Shown: positions 44,544 through 53,656, counted from the stretch's first letter. The stretch: DNA of 64,000 bases from CANMXU01 sp052030545 (GCF_052030545.1 NZ_JBPDIH010000014.1:1-64000), one strand, 5' to 3'. Program-made: numbers and translations. Notes: a model not told the origin generated them from the letters alone.

Positions 44544-46784
44544 ATGATGATCAAGAGGATTTTATATCGAATAATTTTAATTACCGTTGCCTTGGTTATT
44601 GTTTTAGTTGGCGCAAGCTTACTGTATTTTAACAAAGAAAAAGCAAGTTTTGATTTTAGACAAGTCAAAGCAATAGCCCCAACGTCTGACAGTTATTTAT
44701 TAACCGTCGATACCCACATAAGCAACAGCATAAGGCCAGCTGAAACTTTTAACTTTCCTATTGCGCTTGGTCAACAAGGGCCTAATGAAAGTCTGTACTC
44801 TGGCCCGTTACAATACCCTTTTTATTGTATGACCTTAAATACAGACCTTGGCCAACCTAATGTTGATAACCAATTAGGTTATGGTGTACCTGTTTATCAA
44901 TCGATTGAATCAAAAGATAAAATAATCGGTTACAGTAAGGATTGCGGCGCCAATTCTCGCTTAAACTATTATGGTGTTAACGAGCAAAAAAACATCGTTA
45001 AGTTAATAGAAGAAAAGTTAACCAATAAAGAAATTGCCCAGCAATACATTTTGGATGAAAAGCTGCTCGGCATCTTTCGGGTTGAGCAGGGCACGATTAA
45101 TCGCTTTATTTATACGTTGATCATGCCAATTACCTTATCAGAAGTTGGCGACAGGTTAGCGCAATCGCAATGGAATAAACGTTTAATTTATCAATTCAAC
45201 GGCGGCTCTGGTATTGGCTATCGGCAAGGGAAACAAAAGCACAGCAAGGTGCTGAAAAGACAAGTTGAGCAACTGCTCGATGGCTATGCGGTTATCAGCT
45301 CAAGTGGCAATCGCACCAGTTATACTTACAACATGTTGTTAGCAGAAGATACTGCCAGACGAGTAAAAAAACAATTCACCAGTTTATATGGGCAGCCGTT
45401 ATATACCGTTGGCATTGGCGGCTCTGGTGGTGGTTTGGCGCAATACCTTATTGCGCAAAACAGCACCGGTATTTTAGACGGTCTCATTCCACTTTATTCA
45501 TACCCAGATATGATCACCCAAACGACTTATGCGCTCGATTGTGATTTACTTAATAATTATTTTACCTTTCGTGCCGATAAGCGCTCAGCTTGGTTAGACT
45601 GGCAAAAACGTCGTCAAATCGAAGGCATGAATGCCACTAACGATTTTCCGCAACGAGCCGCTTACCTGCAGCCAATGAATCAAATTATGGCCGGTTTTGT
45701 TCCTTCATTACCCAAAGGCAATAGTGAATGCATTAATGGCTATTTTGGTTTATCAAGTTTTATCAATAACCCGAAACAGGGCTTTATTCGAGAGTTTTTT
45801 CACCCTAAGGTAAGTGAGCAAGTTAAATGGAGTTATTGGCAAGATTTAAAAGCGATTTTGGGTACTGACAAGCAAGGTTATGGCTTAAGTACGTGGGACA
45901 ATGTTGGCGTGCAATACGGTTTAAAGGCCCTGATAAATAATACCATTTCTTTTGAAGAGTTTTTTGATATTAATGAAAAGATAGGCAGTTGGAAGCCACA
46001 GCAACAAATGGTAAAAGAGTCTATCTTCACGCCGTTTGGTCGTAAAATTCCATTATGGTTATCGTTATGGGGAAACAATAACATAACTGAGGGGGATGAT
46101 GGCGTTGCACCACGTCATCAAGGATCCATTAGCGCGATGCAAGCAGCTTATCGCTGGGGACAAGTCTTTATTGGTAAGGTCGACTTGCCTATTCTTGATG
46201 TGCGGCATTATTTAGAAGATGAACTCGACATGCATCATATCTCAGCTTCGTTTTATAGCCGTTTACGTATTGAAAAAGCAAACGGTCACGCAATAAATCA
46301 TGTTATTTGGATTGCCGATAAAAACTATAATCCCGCACATCTAGCCTTCAAAGTCATGGACGAATGGTTACTTGCCCTAAGAGATAAGCAGCAGCTTGCT
46401 TCACAGTCGTTAAACCAAGAAACTGAGCCGTTATCTAAAAACACAGTTGAGAGTAAGCCAGAGTACCTTAATGATGCTTGTTTTGACGCTTCAGGTGCGA
46501 TAATTGCGCAGGGTAACAACGTTTGGAATGGTAGCTGGAATAATAAAGCTGACGGAAAATGCCATCAATTATTTCCAATGTACAGCACAAGCCGAATTCA
46601 AGCAGGTAGCCGGTGGGCAGGAGATTTATTTAAATGCCAATTAATCAGCATAGAAAGCGCGATTCAAAAAGGTATTTACGGCAAGCTCGATTTAACGCCG
46701 TACTTGGCAAGGTTAAAACAAATATTTCCTGACGGTGTTTGTGATTATCAACAAGTAGATGTTGGTAGGCCTGCCAATATTTAA
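44544..46784 (+). CDS. DUF6351 family protein, putative alpha/beta hydrolase
   Basis: 746 residues with an N-terminal membrane helix (about 8-28) that could be an uncleaved signal anchor. The central region reads like an alpha/beta hydrolase: RLIYQFNGGSGIGYRQG, GYAVISSSGN, then GIGGSGGG with a candidate nucleophile Ser294. The late HAINHVIW may hold the histidine. I match it to DUF6351, a family of exported proteins without known substrate. It stands alone, has a TTGAGGAG-like site before the ATG, and converges on rnhA. Confidence 0.72.
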   Translation: MMIKRILYRIILITVALVIVLVGASLLYFNKEKASFDFRQVKAIAPTSDSYLLTVDTHISNSIRPAETFNFPIALGQQGPNESLYSGPLQYPFYCMTLNTDLGQPNVDNQLGYGVPVYQSIESKDKIIGYSKDCGANSRLNYYGVNEQKNIVKLIEEKLTNKEIAQQYILDEKLLGIFRVEQGTINRFIYTLIMPITLSEVGDRLAQSQWNKRLIYQFNGGSGIGYRQGKQKHSKVLKRQVEQLLDGYAVISSSGNRTSYTYNMLLAEDTARRVKKQFTSLYGQPLYTVGIGGSGGGLAQYLIAQNSTGILDGLIPLYSYPDMITQTTYALDCDLLNNYFTFRADKRSAWLDWQKRRQIEGMNATNDFPQRAAYLQPMNQIMAGFVPSLPKGNSECINGYFGLSSFINNPKQGFIREFFHPKVSEQVKWSYWQDLKAILGTDKQGYGLSTWDNVGVQYGLKALINNTISFEEFFDINEKIGSWKPQQQMVKESIFTPFGRKIPLWLSLWGNNNITEGDDGVAPRHQGSISAMQAAYRWGQVFIGKVDLPILDVRHYLEDELDMHHISASFYSRLRIEKANGHAINHVIWIADKNYNPAHLAFKVMDEWLLALRDKQQLASQSLNQETEPLSKNTVESKPEYLNDACFDASGAIIAQGNNVWNGSWNNKADGKCHQLFPMYSTSRIQAGSRWAGDLFKCQLISIESAIQKGIYGKLDLTPYLARLKQIFPDGVCDYQQVDVGRPANI

Positions 46785-46826
46785 ACGTTATTAATATTTA
46801 AAGCTATTAGTATTTAAACACTATTA

Positions 46827-46866
46827 ACTACCGCGAATTATCATTAATAAAGCGCGGTAGTGTTTG
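46827..46866. terminator. Bidirectional hairpin between the DUF6351 gene and rnhA
   Basis: ACTACCGCG (46827-46835) pairs with CGCGGTAGT (46853-46861). T tracts on both sides are short and interrupted. It lies between two convergent stops, a typical place for a shared terminator. Confidence 0.6.
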
Positions 46867-46871
46867 CTAGC

Positions 46872-47669
46872 TTAGCCAGATTCCATGGCAAGAATGGCTT
46901 TAATATTCAAGTTTTCTTGGAATTGAACAAACGACTTTTCGTGTTGACTACGTGCGTAAACGGCCATGCGATCAGAGAGTTCATTGCCTTCAATATTGGC
47001 GTGGCCTTTGACATGTGAAACCTTCAAGTTGGTTTTTATCTGTTGATAAAGGTTAAAACAGGCTTGCACCAATTCAGGATTTTTAATGGCTTCACCATTG
47101 GCTTTTTTCCAGCCTTTTTTCTGCCAACCTGTTGCCCATTTGGTCACACAATCAATCGAGTATTTTGAATCAGACAGCACTTGCACATTCAAGCCTTGGC
47201 TAATGTAGTTTTGCGCTAATTTAAACGCTTCTAATAAACCATTTAGCTCTGCGGTATTGTTGGTACCATTTGCGTTATATAAACCATACCAGAGCGCTTT
47301 CAGCTCGCTTTTATGGTAAATCGCTATACCGGTGCCAGACTTGCCTGGGTTAGGAGAACAAGCGCCGTCACAATAAATGTTAACGTCTGCATCGTTACTG
47401 GCATGATAACTCGAACTTTTACTCGATGTTTTACTAGTGCTGGTTGAGCTGCCGCCTGTTGTGCTTTTACTGCCTTGGCCTTTTTCTAGCGAGCGTTTCA
47501 TTAATGCACGCGTATAAGTCGATTGAAAAGCAAGCTCAGCTTCTTGTTTGGAATTAAAGCCCATAAATTGAGCATCAGCACGCCCTTGAGTATGAGATTG
47601 TACTTCTGCCCAGGTATCAAAAACGCCGGTTTGAGCGCCTTTCCAGACCACATAATGTTTTTTAGCCAT
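46872..47669 (-). CDS. rnhA: Ribonuclease HI with N-terminal hybrid-binding domain
   Basis: Degrades RNA in RNA-DNA hybrids. 265 residues, longer than E. coli RNase HI (155), because residues about 4-50 form a caulimovirus-VI/hybrid-binding domain (YVVWKGAQTGVFDTWAEVQ, FMGFNSKQEAELAF) joined by a Ser/Thr-rich linker (about 65-90). The catalytic residues are Asp101 (CDGACSPNPG), Glu141 (NNTAELNG), Asp167 (LSDSKY) and Asp233, with His223 in KGHANIEGNELSDR. It starts 15 bases after the xthA stop, so the two repair genes form an operon. Confidence 0.93.
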   Translation of the reverse strand: MAKKHYVVWKGAQTGVFDTWAEVQSHTQGRADAQFMGFNSKQEAELAFQSTYTRALMKRSLEKGQGSKSTTGGSSTSTSKTSSKSSSYHASNDADVNIYCDGACSPNPGKSGTGIAIYHKSELKALWYGLYNANGTNNTAELNGLLEAFKLAQNYISQGLNVQVLSDSKYSIDCVTKWATGWQKKGWKKANGEAIKNPELVQACFNLYQQIKTNLKVSHVKGHANIEGNELSDRMAVYARSQHEKSFVQFQENLNIKAILAMESG

Positions 47670-47684
47670 AATGATTACTCAATA

Positions 47685-48494
47685 TTACTCAGCAAAAGTG
47701 GACCAAATTGGCGCATGATCAGACGGCTTTTCAATGCCACGTAATTCATAGTCAACATCAGACTCGACACAAGTTCCTGCCAAGGTATTTGTTGCCAAAA
47801 TTACGTCTATTCGCAGGCCGCGGTTGTCAGGAAAGCCTTTTGAACGATAATCAAACCAAGAATAGCGCTCTTCACGCGTTGGGTGCAATTCTCTAAAAGT
47901 ATCTTTAAAGCCCCAATCCATAAGTGTTTTTAACCATTCACGTTCTTCCGGTTGAAAACTACATTTTCCCGTTTTTAACCAACGTTTTCGGTTCGGCTCA
48001 CCAATGCCAATATCAAGGTCGGTTGGCGAAATATTAATATCGCCCATGACAACAATATTCTCTTCTGGGCTATGGTGATCATTTAAGTAACTCATCAAGT
48101 CCTTATAAAACTGACGCTTGTAAGGATATTTTGTTTCATGCGCGATATTGTCACCTTGTGGGAAATAACCGTTTAATACCGTGACTTTTTCACCAGCACT
48201 GTTGGTAGTTTCCACCATAATCATGCGTTTTTGTGCATCTTCATTATCAGTTGGAAAACCTTTAATTACTTTATCTGCCGGCTTTTTACATAGCATAGCG
48301 ACGCCGTAGTGGGCTTTTTGGCCATGAAAATAAACCTGATAACCCATAGCTTCAACGTCAGCTAGTGGAAAGGCTTCATCGTGAACTTTAATTTCTTGAA
48401 GGCCGATAATGTCTGGCGCGTGTTTGTCGATAATAGCCTGTAATTGATGAAGTCTGGCACGTAAGCCATTTATATTAAAAGAGATTATTTTCAT
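47685..48494 (-). CDS. xthA: Exodeoxyribonuclease III
   Basis: The main AP endonuclease and 3'-5' exonuclease of base excision repair. 269 residues, normal for the family. MKIISFNINGLRAR, the metal-binding glutamate in GLQEIKVHD, VLNGYFPQGDN, the GDINISPTDLDIG motif and the closing SDHAPIW histidine are all intact. First gene of the xthA-rnhA operon. The intergenic region upstream also feeds the divergent response regulator gene. Confidence 0.95.
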   Translation of the reverse strand: MKIISFNINGLRARLHQLQAIIDKHAPDIIGLQEIKVHDEAFPLADVEAMGYQVYFHGQKAHYGVAMLCKKPADKVIKGFPTDNEDAQKRMIMVETTNSAGEKVTVLNGYFPQGDNIAHETKYPYKRQFYKDLMSYLNDHHSPEENIVVMGDINISPTDLDIGIGEPNRKRWLKTGKCSFQPEEREWLKTLMDWGFKDTFRELHPTREERYSWFDYRSKGFPDNRGLRIDVILATNTLAGTCVESDVDYELRGIEKPSDHAPIWSTFAE

Positions 48495-49031
48495 AGGGTA
48501 AAATTTGCTTAATTAGTTGAGAAGGTAAAATCACATCGTTGTAGTGCTAGCGCAATACCTGTGTGCTTTATCGGCTTGTTGTGTGTCATGATAAAACAAA
48601 GCGAATAGTTTGTTAATGTCTTTATTTAAAAGAAAAATAAATAGTTTTTTAGCTAAGTTGAACTATGCTTTATTACGGAATTTAACCAAAGCATTAAGTG
48701 GTTTAGTTTTCGATTAATGCTCGTCTTATTTCTTTACAAATACAAAACAACTTTGCTGATAAAAAATGCGAAATGCTGATAAAAGCAAGAGAAAAATTTC
48801 AAAAATATAACAAAAATGCTGAAAATTGCGGCGTTCGGTAAATGTAATGAAATGTTTTATTACAGTATCACTATGTAATAAATATTGTTAAACAATTGTA
48901 GCTTGTTTAATCTAGAGCCATATCGTTAAAGATGAAAAAGAAATGTAATTATCTGAGTGCATTATAACGAAGAATGTTTCAGGTAATTTTATATAAATTT
49001 ATGTAATTGTTTACATTGTAGGAGCAGTCCA
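48495..49031. other. Divergent regulatory region between xthA and the response regulator gene
   Basis: 537 AT-rich bases. The half nearest the response regulator holds several TGTAAT motifs and an 8-bp inverted repeat TTAAACAA (48888-48895)/TTGTTTAA (48903-48910). No coding frame is credible. Confidence 0.55.
48843..49015. promoter_or_regulatory. Cluster of TGTAAT motifs, candidate response-regulator sites
   Basis: TGTAAT occurs at 48843, 48874, 48944 and 49002, with an inverted ATTACA at 48859. The last copy is part of TGTAA-TTGT-TTACA (49002-49015), a perfect inverted repeat just before the Shine-Dalgarno. RstA of E. coli binds a TACAT-N-T-N-GTTACA-type site, so autoregulation is plausible. 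In AT-rich DNA such words can recur by chance. Confidence 0.4.
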
Positions 49032-49748
49032 ATGACCAATAAAAATTCTTCAGTTAAAAAAATATTACTTGTTGAAGATGATCGCCAATTATCAGATCTA
49101 GTGTCTGATTTTTTAGAAAGTGAAGGTTACCACGTTAAACAAGAATTTCGTGGTGATAACGTTGCTAAGAAAGTACAGCAGTTTTCACCAGACTTAATTT
49201 TATTAGATATTATGTTACCAGGTAAAGACGGTTTCACAGTATGTAAAGAACTTCGTCCTACATTTAACGGCCCAATCTTAATGTTAACCGCTAAAGGTAC
49301 CGACTTTGACCAAGTCTTAGGCTTAGAAATTGGTGCTGACGATTATGTTATAAAACCAGTAGAGCCTCGCGTATTACTTGCACGTGTTAATGCATTATTA
49401 CGCCGTGGTGAATTACCTCAAGACGGTAACGAAAAATCTGAGCTATCAATTGGTCAACTATATGTTAACCGTAGTTCGAGACAAGTTACTTTACATGAAG
49501 ATTCAATTGACTTAACTAGCCAAGAGTTTGACTTGTTATGGTTATTAGCAAGCCGCGCTGGTGAAGTTCAAAACCGCGACTTTATCTACAAAGCTGTCGT
49601 TGGTCGTGAATACGACGGACTGGATAGAAGTGTTGATGTACGTATTTCACGTTTACGTAAAAAATTACACGATAGTAATGAAACACCATTTAGAATTAAA
49701 ACTATTTGGGGCCAAGGTTATTTATTTGTTCCAGATGCTTGGAACTAA
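49032..49748 (+). CDS. OmpR-family response regulator, RstA-like
   Basis: 238 residues. The receiver domain (about 9-122) has the acidic pair Glu15-Asp16-Asp17, the phosphoacceptor Asp59 in LLDIMLPG, Thr in MLTAKG and Lys in VIKPVEPR. The C-terminal winged-helix DNA-binding domain (about 140-235) has LTSQEFDLLWLLASRAGEVQ and RVSRLRKKL-like recognition helix. GGAGCAG precedes the ATG. It is paired with the kinase gene downstream, with a terminator-like hairpin between. RstA is the closest E. coli match that I recognise; the target genes are unknown. Confidence 0.88.
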   Translation: MTNKNSSVKKILLVEDDRQLSDLVSDFLESEGYHVKQEFRGDNVAKKVQQFSPDLILLDIMLPGKDGFTVCKELRPTFNGPILMLTAKGTDFDQVLGLEIGADDYVIKPVEPRVLLARVNALLRRGELPQDGNEKSELSIGQLYVNRSSRQVTLHEDSIDLTSQEFDLLWLLASRAGEVQNRDFIYKAVVGREYDGLDRSVDVRISRLRKKLHDSNETPFRIKTIWGQGYLFVPDAWN

Positions 49749-49770
49749 ATTTACCGCTCAATAATTTAAG

Positions 49771-49830
49771 AAAAATTAGTTCACCTGTTATTACTTGTAA
49801 CTTGAGTAATTTAGGGGGACTAATTTTTTT
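49771..49830 (+). terminator. Terminator-like hairpin between response regulator and kinase
   Basis: AAAAATTAGT (49771-49780) pairs with ACTAATTTTT (49819-49828), extended by CACC/GGGG inside, and followed by a T run. It would make the regulator more abundant than the kinase. Confidence 0.7.
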
Positions 49831-49894
49831 GTATATGGGATAAAATAAAATATATTAAACTTTATTCCTCCAATGTGTTGTCAAAGGGTGTTAT

Positions 49895-51193
49895 ATGAGA
49901 CTCGGTCGTTCCTTTTTTAGTCTTTATTTTCTTAATATTGTTTTGTTTATTTGTTTTACTTGGGTTGTTGATGAGATTTGGAATTCTTATGTTGAACAAG
50001 ACATTGAATCTTATACTGGCTATCAAACCATGCTACTGGCCGTTGGTGATTATTTAAGTAAACACCCAAAGGAAGAGTGGCCCGATATTATTAAAAAAAC
50101 GTCTAAACGTTACGACTTACCATTGAATCTAATGCCGCAGTCTGAAATGTCTGAACAAAAATATCATGAGCACAACAAGATTGAAAAAGACAATACCCAT
50201 GTTTTTTATTATGACAAAAAAGTCACTTTGCATCATGTGCTTGCAGACAGTGACCAAATTTTAACCTTAGGTCCAACACGCATGCCGTCAAGGCCTCGTG
50301 CTGAAGCGCTAGTGCGGTTAATTGTTTTTGGCTTACTTGGTGTGATGATTTTCTTTTGGCTATGGCCAATTTCTCGAGATTTGGATCAATTACAGAAAAC
50401 GACCAAGGCATTTGGTGAAGGCGATTTTGAAATTAAATCGGATAAAGCAACATCACATATGATCGAGCCTATGGTGACCGCCTTTAATATGATGGCCGAT
50501 CGTATAAAAAGCTTGATTGAAGCCCATAAAGAGTTAACTAATGCTGTTGCTCACGAATTAAGAACGCCATTAGCTCGTTCAAAGTTTGCCTTGCAAATGT
50601 TGTCGTCGGTTAAAGATGAGGCTAAACGTGAACGTTATCTGGCACAAATTACCACAGATGTTGGCGAGCTAGACGAGCTGATCAACGAAATGCTGTTATA
50701 CGCTAGTTTTTCAAATACCATGCCTGAACTAAAAGTAGAACGACAAGATATGGTCGATTTAGTAAATCAGCAAGTCAAAAAATACGAACAATACCAGGGC
50801 CAAATCGAAGTCATTAAAAGTGCCAATGGCTTGTACGCAGATTGTGACTATCATTTTATTGAAAGAGCCGTGCACAACTATATCTCAAACGCTATTAAGT
50901 ATGGTAAAGATCATATTCGTGTCACCATCATGTCTGAAAATAACCAATGTGTGATTAAAGTTGAAGACAATGGTAAAGGCGTATCTAAAGAATTTCAAAG
51001 TGTGGTGTTTGACGCGTTTTCACGCGGAGACAATAGCCGAAACAAAGAAACTGGTGGTTTTGGTTTAGGTTTAGCCATTGTTGGCCGTATTATGGAATGG
51101 CATAAAGGTGCAGCAACAGTTACTGATAGTGAGTTAGGTGGCGCGAGTTTTGTATTAACCTGGCCGTTAACCGAGCAAAAGCAGCTTTCTTAG
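49895..51193 (+). CDS. Sensor histidine kinase, RstB-like
   Basis: A 432-residue inner-membrane sensor. Membrane helices lie at about 6-26 and 134-156, with a periplasmic sensor region between. A HAMP domain follows, then the HisKA motif AVAHELRTPLARSK with the phosphorylated His220, and an ATPase domain with the N box (HNYISNAIKYG), DNGKGV and GFGLGLAIV. The layout and length agree with E. coli RstB. Signal sensed is unknown. Confidence 0.88.
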   Translation: MRLGRSFFSLYFLNIVLFICFTWVVDEIWNSYVEQDIESYTGYQTMLLAVGDYLSKHPKEEWPDIIKKTSKRYDLPLNLMPQSEMSEQKYHEHNKIEKDNTHVFYYDKKVTLHHVLADSDQILTLGPTRMPSRPRAEALVRLIVFGLLGVMIFFWLWPISRDLDQLQKTTKAFGEGDFEIKSDKATSHMIEPMVTAFNMMADRIKSLIEAHKELTNAVAHELRTPLARSKFALQMLSSVKDEAKRERYLAQITTDVGELDELINEMLLYASFSNTMPELKVERQDMVDLVNQQVKKYEQYQGQIEVIKSANGLYADCDYHFIERAVHNYISNAIKYGKDHIRVTIMSENNQCVIKVEDNGKGVSKEFQSVVFDAFSRGDNSRNKETGGFGLGLAIVGRIMEWHKGAATVTDSELGGASFVLTWPLTEQKQLS

Positions 51194-51221
51194 ATTTTTT
51201 TGACAGTCGGCGGGGCACAAA

Positions 51222-51414
51222 GGGGTCGGTGACATCAAGTTTAACACTCTGATTAAGCAGGCATTATTGTGTTCGATTTGCAAGCATGTCACCGACCCCA
51301 TTTAGAATCATGATTATGTAATCGACGGGAGCGGTGACATTAATTTAAAACTTTGATTATGGTGGCAGGATAATTGTCTGCTTTGTAAATATGTCACCGA
51401 CCCCATTTAGAATC
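51222..51414. repeat. Two tandem REPIN-like hairpin repeats
   Basis: Unit 1: GGGGTCGGTGACAT (51222-51235) with its exact inverse at 51286-51299. Unit 2: GGGAGCGGTGACAT (51327-51340) with the consensus inverse at 51391-51404, giving a stem with two mismatches. The right arm plus the following ten bases is a 24-base exact direct repeat between units, offset by 105 bases, and the loop regions are also similar. This is the plan of REPINs, non-autonomous elements moved by RAYT transposases. No RAYT is in the window. It lies between converging kinase and mgsA genes. Confidence 0.85.
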
Positions 51415-51440
51415 CGTTAAACTCTGTTTAGCAATTCAGA

Positions 51441-51896
51441 CTAAGTACGCTTAGCGATATAGTCATCATAGTCAGGAATTGATTTTTGATAAGCTTGATC
51501 AAACAGGCTTGAATTAATTAAAAAGTCAGCGCTGGCCTGATTACAGGCAACAGGAATATTCCACACTGCAGCTAACCGTAATAACGCTTTCACATCAGGG
51601 TCGTGCGGCTGCGCTTCAAGCGGATCCCAAAAGAAAATCAGCATATCAATTTTTTGCTCGGTGATCAGCGCGCCAATTTGTTGGTCGCCACCAAGAGGAC
51701 CACTGATCAGGCTATTGATGGATAATTGCGTTTCTTTTGCTAATAAAGTACCGGTAGTGCCTGTAGCGTATAGGGTATGCTCAGCTAACTTCTCTTTATA
51801 GTATTGGCACCATAAAATAAGGTCTTTTTTCATGTTGTCATGGGCAACGAGAGCAATCGATTTGGTTTTTTCTGCAGTAACTTTTTTATAATGCAT
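51441..51896 (-). CDS. mgsA: Methylglyoxal synthase
   Basis: Converts dihydroxyacetone phosphate to methylglyoxal plus phosphate, a bypass of lower glycolysis when phosphate is limiting. 151 residues, the E. coli length. The catalytic and binding residues His19, Asp71 (GPLGGDQQIG) and His98 (AQPHDPD) fall at the same numbers as in E. coli, and the ATGTTG phosphate-binding motif is at about 44-49. Ends 27 bases beyond the REPIN-like repeats. Confidence 0.95.
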   Translation of the reverse strand: MHYKKVTAEKTKSIALVAHDNMKKDLILWCQYYKEKLAEHTLYATGTTGTLLAKETQLSINSLISGPLGGDQQIGALITEQKIDMLIFFWDPLEAQPHDPDVKALLRLAAVWNIPVACNQASADFLINSSLFDQAYQKSIPDYDDYIAKRT

Positions 51897-52032
51897 AAAA
51901 CATACAAAGTAATAACTAGGTGGATTTAGATTATCATAACTTGTTGCAAATCCAAGCGCTTAATTGTGCTTTAAATGTGTGGTCATAAAAAGATTGTGTT
52001 AGGCTAATTTTTTTGGCTGTGAACACAATAAT

Positions 52033-53079
52033 ATGAATAAACCAACGTCAGTTAAATTAAATCTAGGTTTTGCGCTTAAGCTTTCAGACAACGCTGAGCT
52101 TGCATCATCAAGTCGAATTTCGTTACAAGAAAAACCAATTCCAGCATTAAAACCGGGTCAAGTACTCGTTAAAATGTTAACGGCTCCAGTTAACCCTTCT
52201 GATCTTGTTTATTTGCTCGGTAAATATGGCTTGCCTCCTAACGATAATGCCTATGTTGGCTTTGAAGGCTGCGGTATTGTTATTGAGGCGAATGCTGGGC
52301 TTTATGGCAAATGGTTAGTCGGTAAGCGTGTTGCGTTATCTGCTCAACCCGGCATAGATGGTGTGTGGGCAAATTATGCGGTAACTAAAGCTAATTATTG
52401 CTTACCGGTGCGAAAAGATATTAGTGATGAGCAAGCGGCAACGTTAATTGTTAATCCTTGCACCTCTGTTTGTTTAGTTGAACGCGCAATAACACTTAAA
52501 GCGAAAGCTATTGTGGTTAATGCGGCAGCTAGCCAAGTGGGTAAGGGCGTTATTCGTTATGCTAAAATGTTGGGAATAAAAACCATCGCCACCGTGAGAA
52601 GTCATAGCAATATAGCCCCATTGCAAGCACTTGGCGCCGCCCACGTTTTATTGACCACCACTGACGACTATCAAGCGCAATTAAAAAACCTTTGTGCCCA
52701 AAATAACGCAACTGTACTACTAGATTCCGTTGCTGATATCGACACCGCTCAGGTCTTAAAGGCAATGCCTAATAAATCAACGGCAATTGTTTACGGACGA
52801 TTAACGGAAACGCACGATCCTGTTGGCGGAAAATTTCCGGTCGCAGATGTTATTTTTAGAGAAATGAATATTGAGGGCTTTTGGCTAGCCAATTACATTT
52901 CAAATGCCAACCCTTTACAAGTTTTACGGTTAAGTCGTAAAGTGCAAAAATTATTTTCGCAAGGTGTTTTTAAAACAGATATTTATAAAGTCGTTGATTT
53001 TAGCGACTTTGGCGAGGCTATTGATCATTATGCGCAACATAAAAGCGATGGCAAAGTTATTTTATATTGCAATAGTTAG
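52033..53079 (+). CDS. Zinc-independent medium-chain dehydrogenase/reductase (MECR-like)
   Basis: A 348-residue MDR-superfamily enzyme. The N-terminal GroES-like domain has VKMLTAPVNPSDLVYLLGKYG and GFEGCGIV; the Rossmann domain has NAAASQVGKGVIRYAKMLG as the nucleotide loop. The zinc-ligand pattern of alcohol dehydrogenases is missing. The NPSD-Y layout resembles trans-2-enoyl-CoA/ACP reductases (MECR), but quinone reductases are alternatives. It stands alone; substrate unknown. Confidence 0.78.
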   Translation: MNKPTSVKLNLGFALKLSDNAELASSSRISLQEKPIPALKPGQVLVKMLTAPVNPSDLVYLLGKYGLPPNDNAYVGFEGCGIVIEANAGLYGKWLVGKRVALSAQPGIDGVWANYAVTKANYCLPVRKDISDEQAATLIVNPCTSVCLVERAITLKAKAIVVNAAASQVGKGVIRYAKMLGIKTIATVRSHSNIAPLQALGAAHVLLTTTDDYQAQLKNLCAQNNATVLLDSVADIDTAQVLKAMPNKSTAIVYGRLTETHDPVGGKFPVADVIFREMNIEGFWLANYISNANPLQVLRLSRKVQKLFSQGVFKTDIYKVVDFSDFGEAIDHYAQHKSDGKVILYCNS

Positions 53080-53226
53080 CCGTTTTATCGCTTGATAATT
53101 GCACTAAATGTAGTGCGATTACATTTTGTTGCAGGAAGTATTAATAGATTTACAGCTCGACCACATGCTTGGCGATATAGTAACCACATAGCGTTTAATT
53201 TAAACATTTGTCGGTGAGGTATTAAC

Positions 53227-53439
53227 ATGAAAAAGTATTTATTAGCATCTATTGTTGGTTTGTTTACACTTAGTGCCGCTGCAACACCTGTTGCACAGCC
53301 AGTAGACGTTGAAATTGATAAACAGCAACTTAAGACTAAAATTGAACAAAGCATTAACAAAGAGCTAGCTGAAATCGACGTTAATATTGAGCCAGTTAAG
53401 CAAAATTTTGCCAAAACCAACGCTCAATCGAATGCTTAA
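53227..53439 (+). CDS. Small exported protein of unknown function
   Basis: 70 residues with a clear signal peptide (MKKYLLASIVGLFTLSAAA, cleavage near residue 19-22), leaving a mature peptide of about 50 charged, helix-prone residues with no cysteine. GTGAGG lies just upstream of the ATG, and a terminator follows. I do not recognise the family. The combination of signal peptide, ribosome site and terminator makes it a credible gene. Confidence 0.72.
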   Translation: MKKYLLASIVGLFTLSAAATPVAQPVDVEIDKQQLKTKIEQSINKELAEIDVNIEPVKQNFAKTNAQSNA

Positions 53440-53473
53440 AATGAATAAATTAATTAGTAAATAATAAATAATA

Positions 53474-53513
53474 AACGCACTGACCATATACATGGTCGGT
53501 GCGTTTTGTTTTG
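53474..53513 (+). terminator. Terminator after the small exported protein gene
   Basis: AACGCACTGACCAT (53474-53487) pairs with ATGGTCGGTGCGTT (53492-53505), with one G-T pair and a four-base loop, followed by a T-rich tract. Confidence 0.88.
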
Positions 53514-53656
53514 TAAAACTTCACCGTTTCAAAGCAACACCATTTCACAGCAACACAATTCATTTAAAACAAAGTCTGTTTAAGCGCTGAAAAACACGTA
53601 TCAATCGGTTAGAATCATTTCCTTATTTTTTCTTTTTAATTGAGTGATTTAAAACT

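Noticed and set aside
51222..51414. CRISPR array
   Set aside because: Only two units exist, each is an internal hairpin, and the intervening sequences are similar to one another rather than unique spacers.
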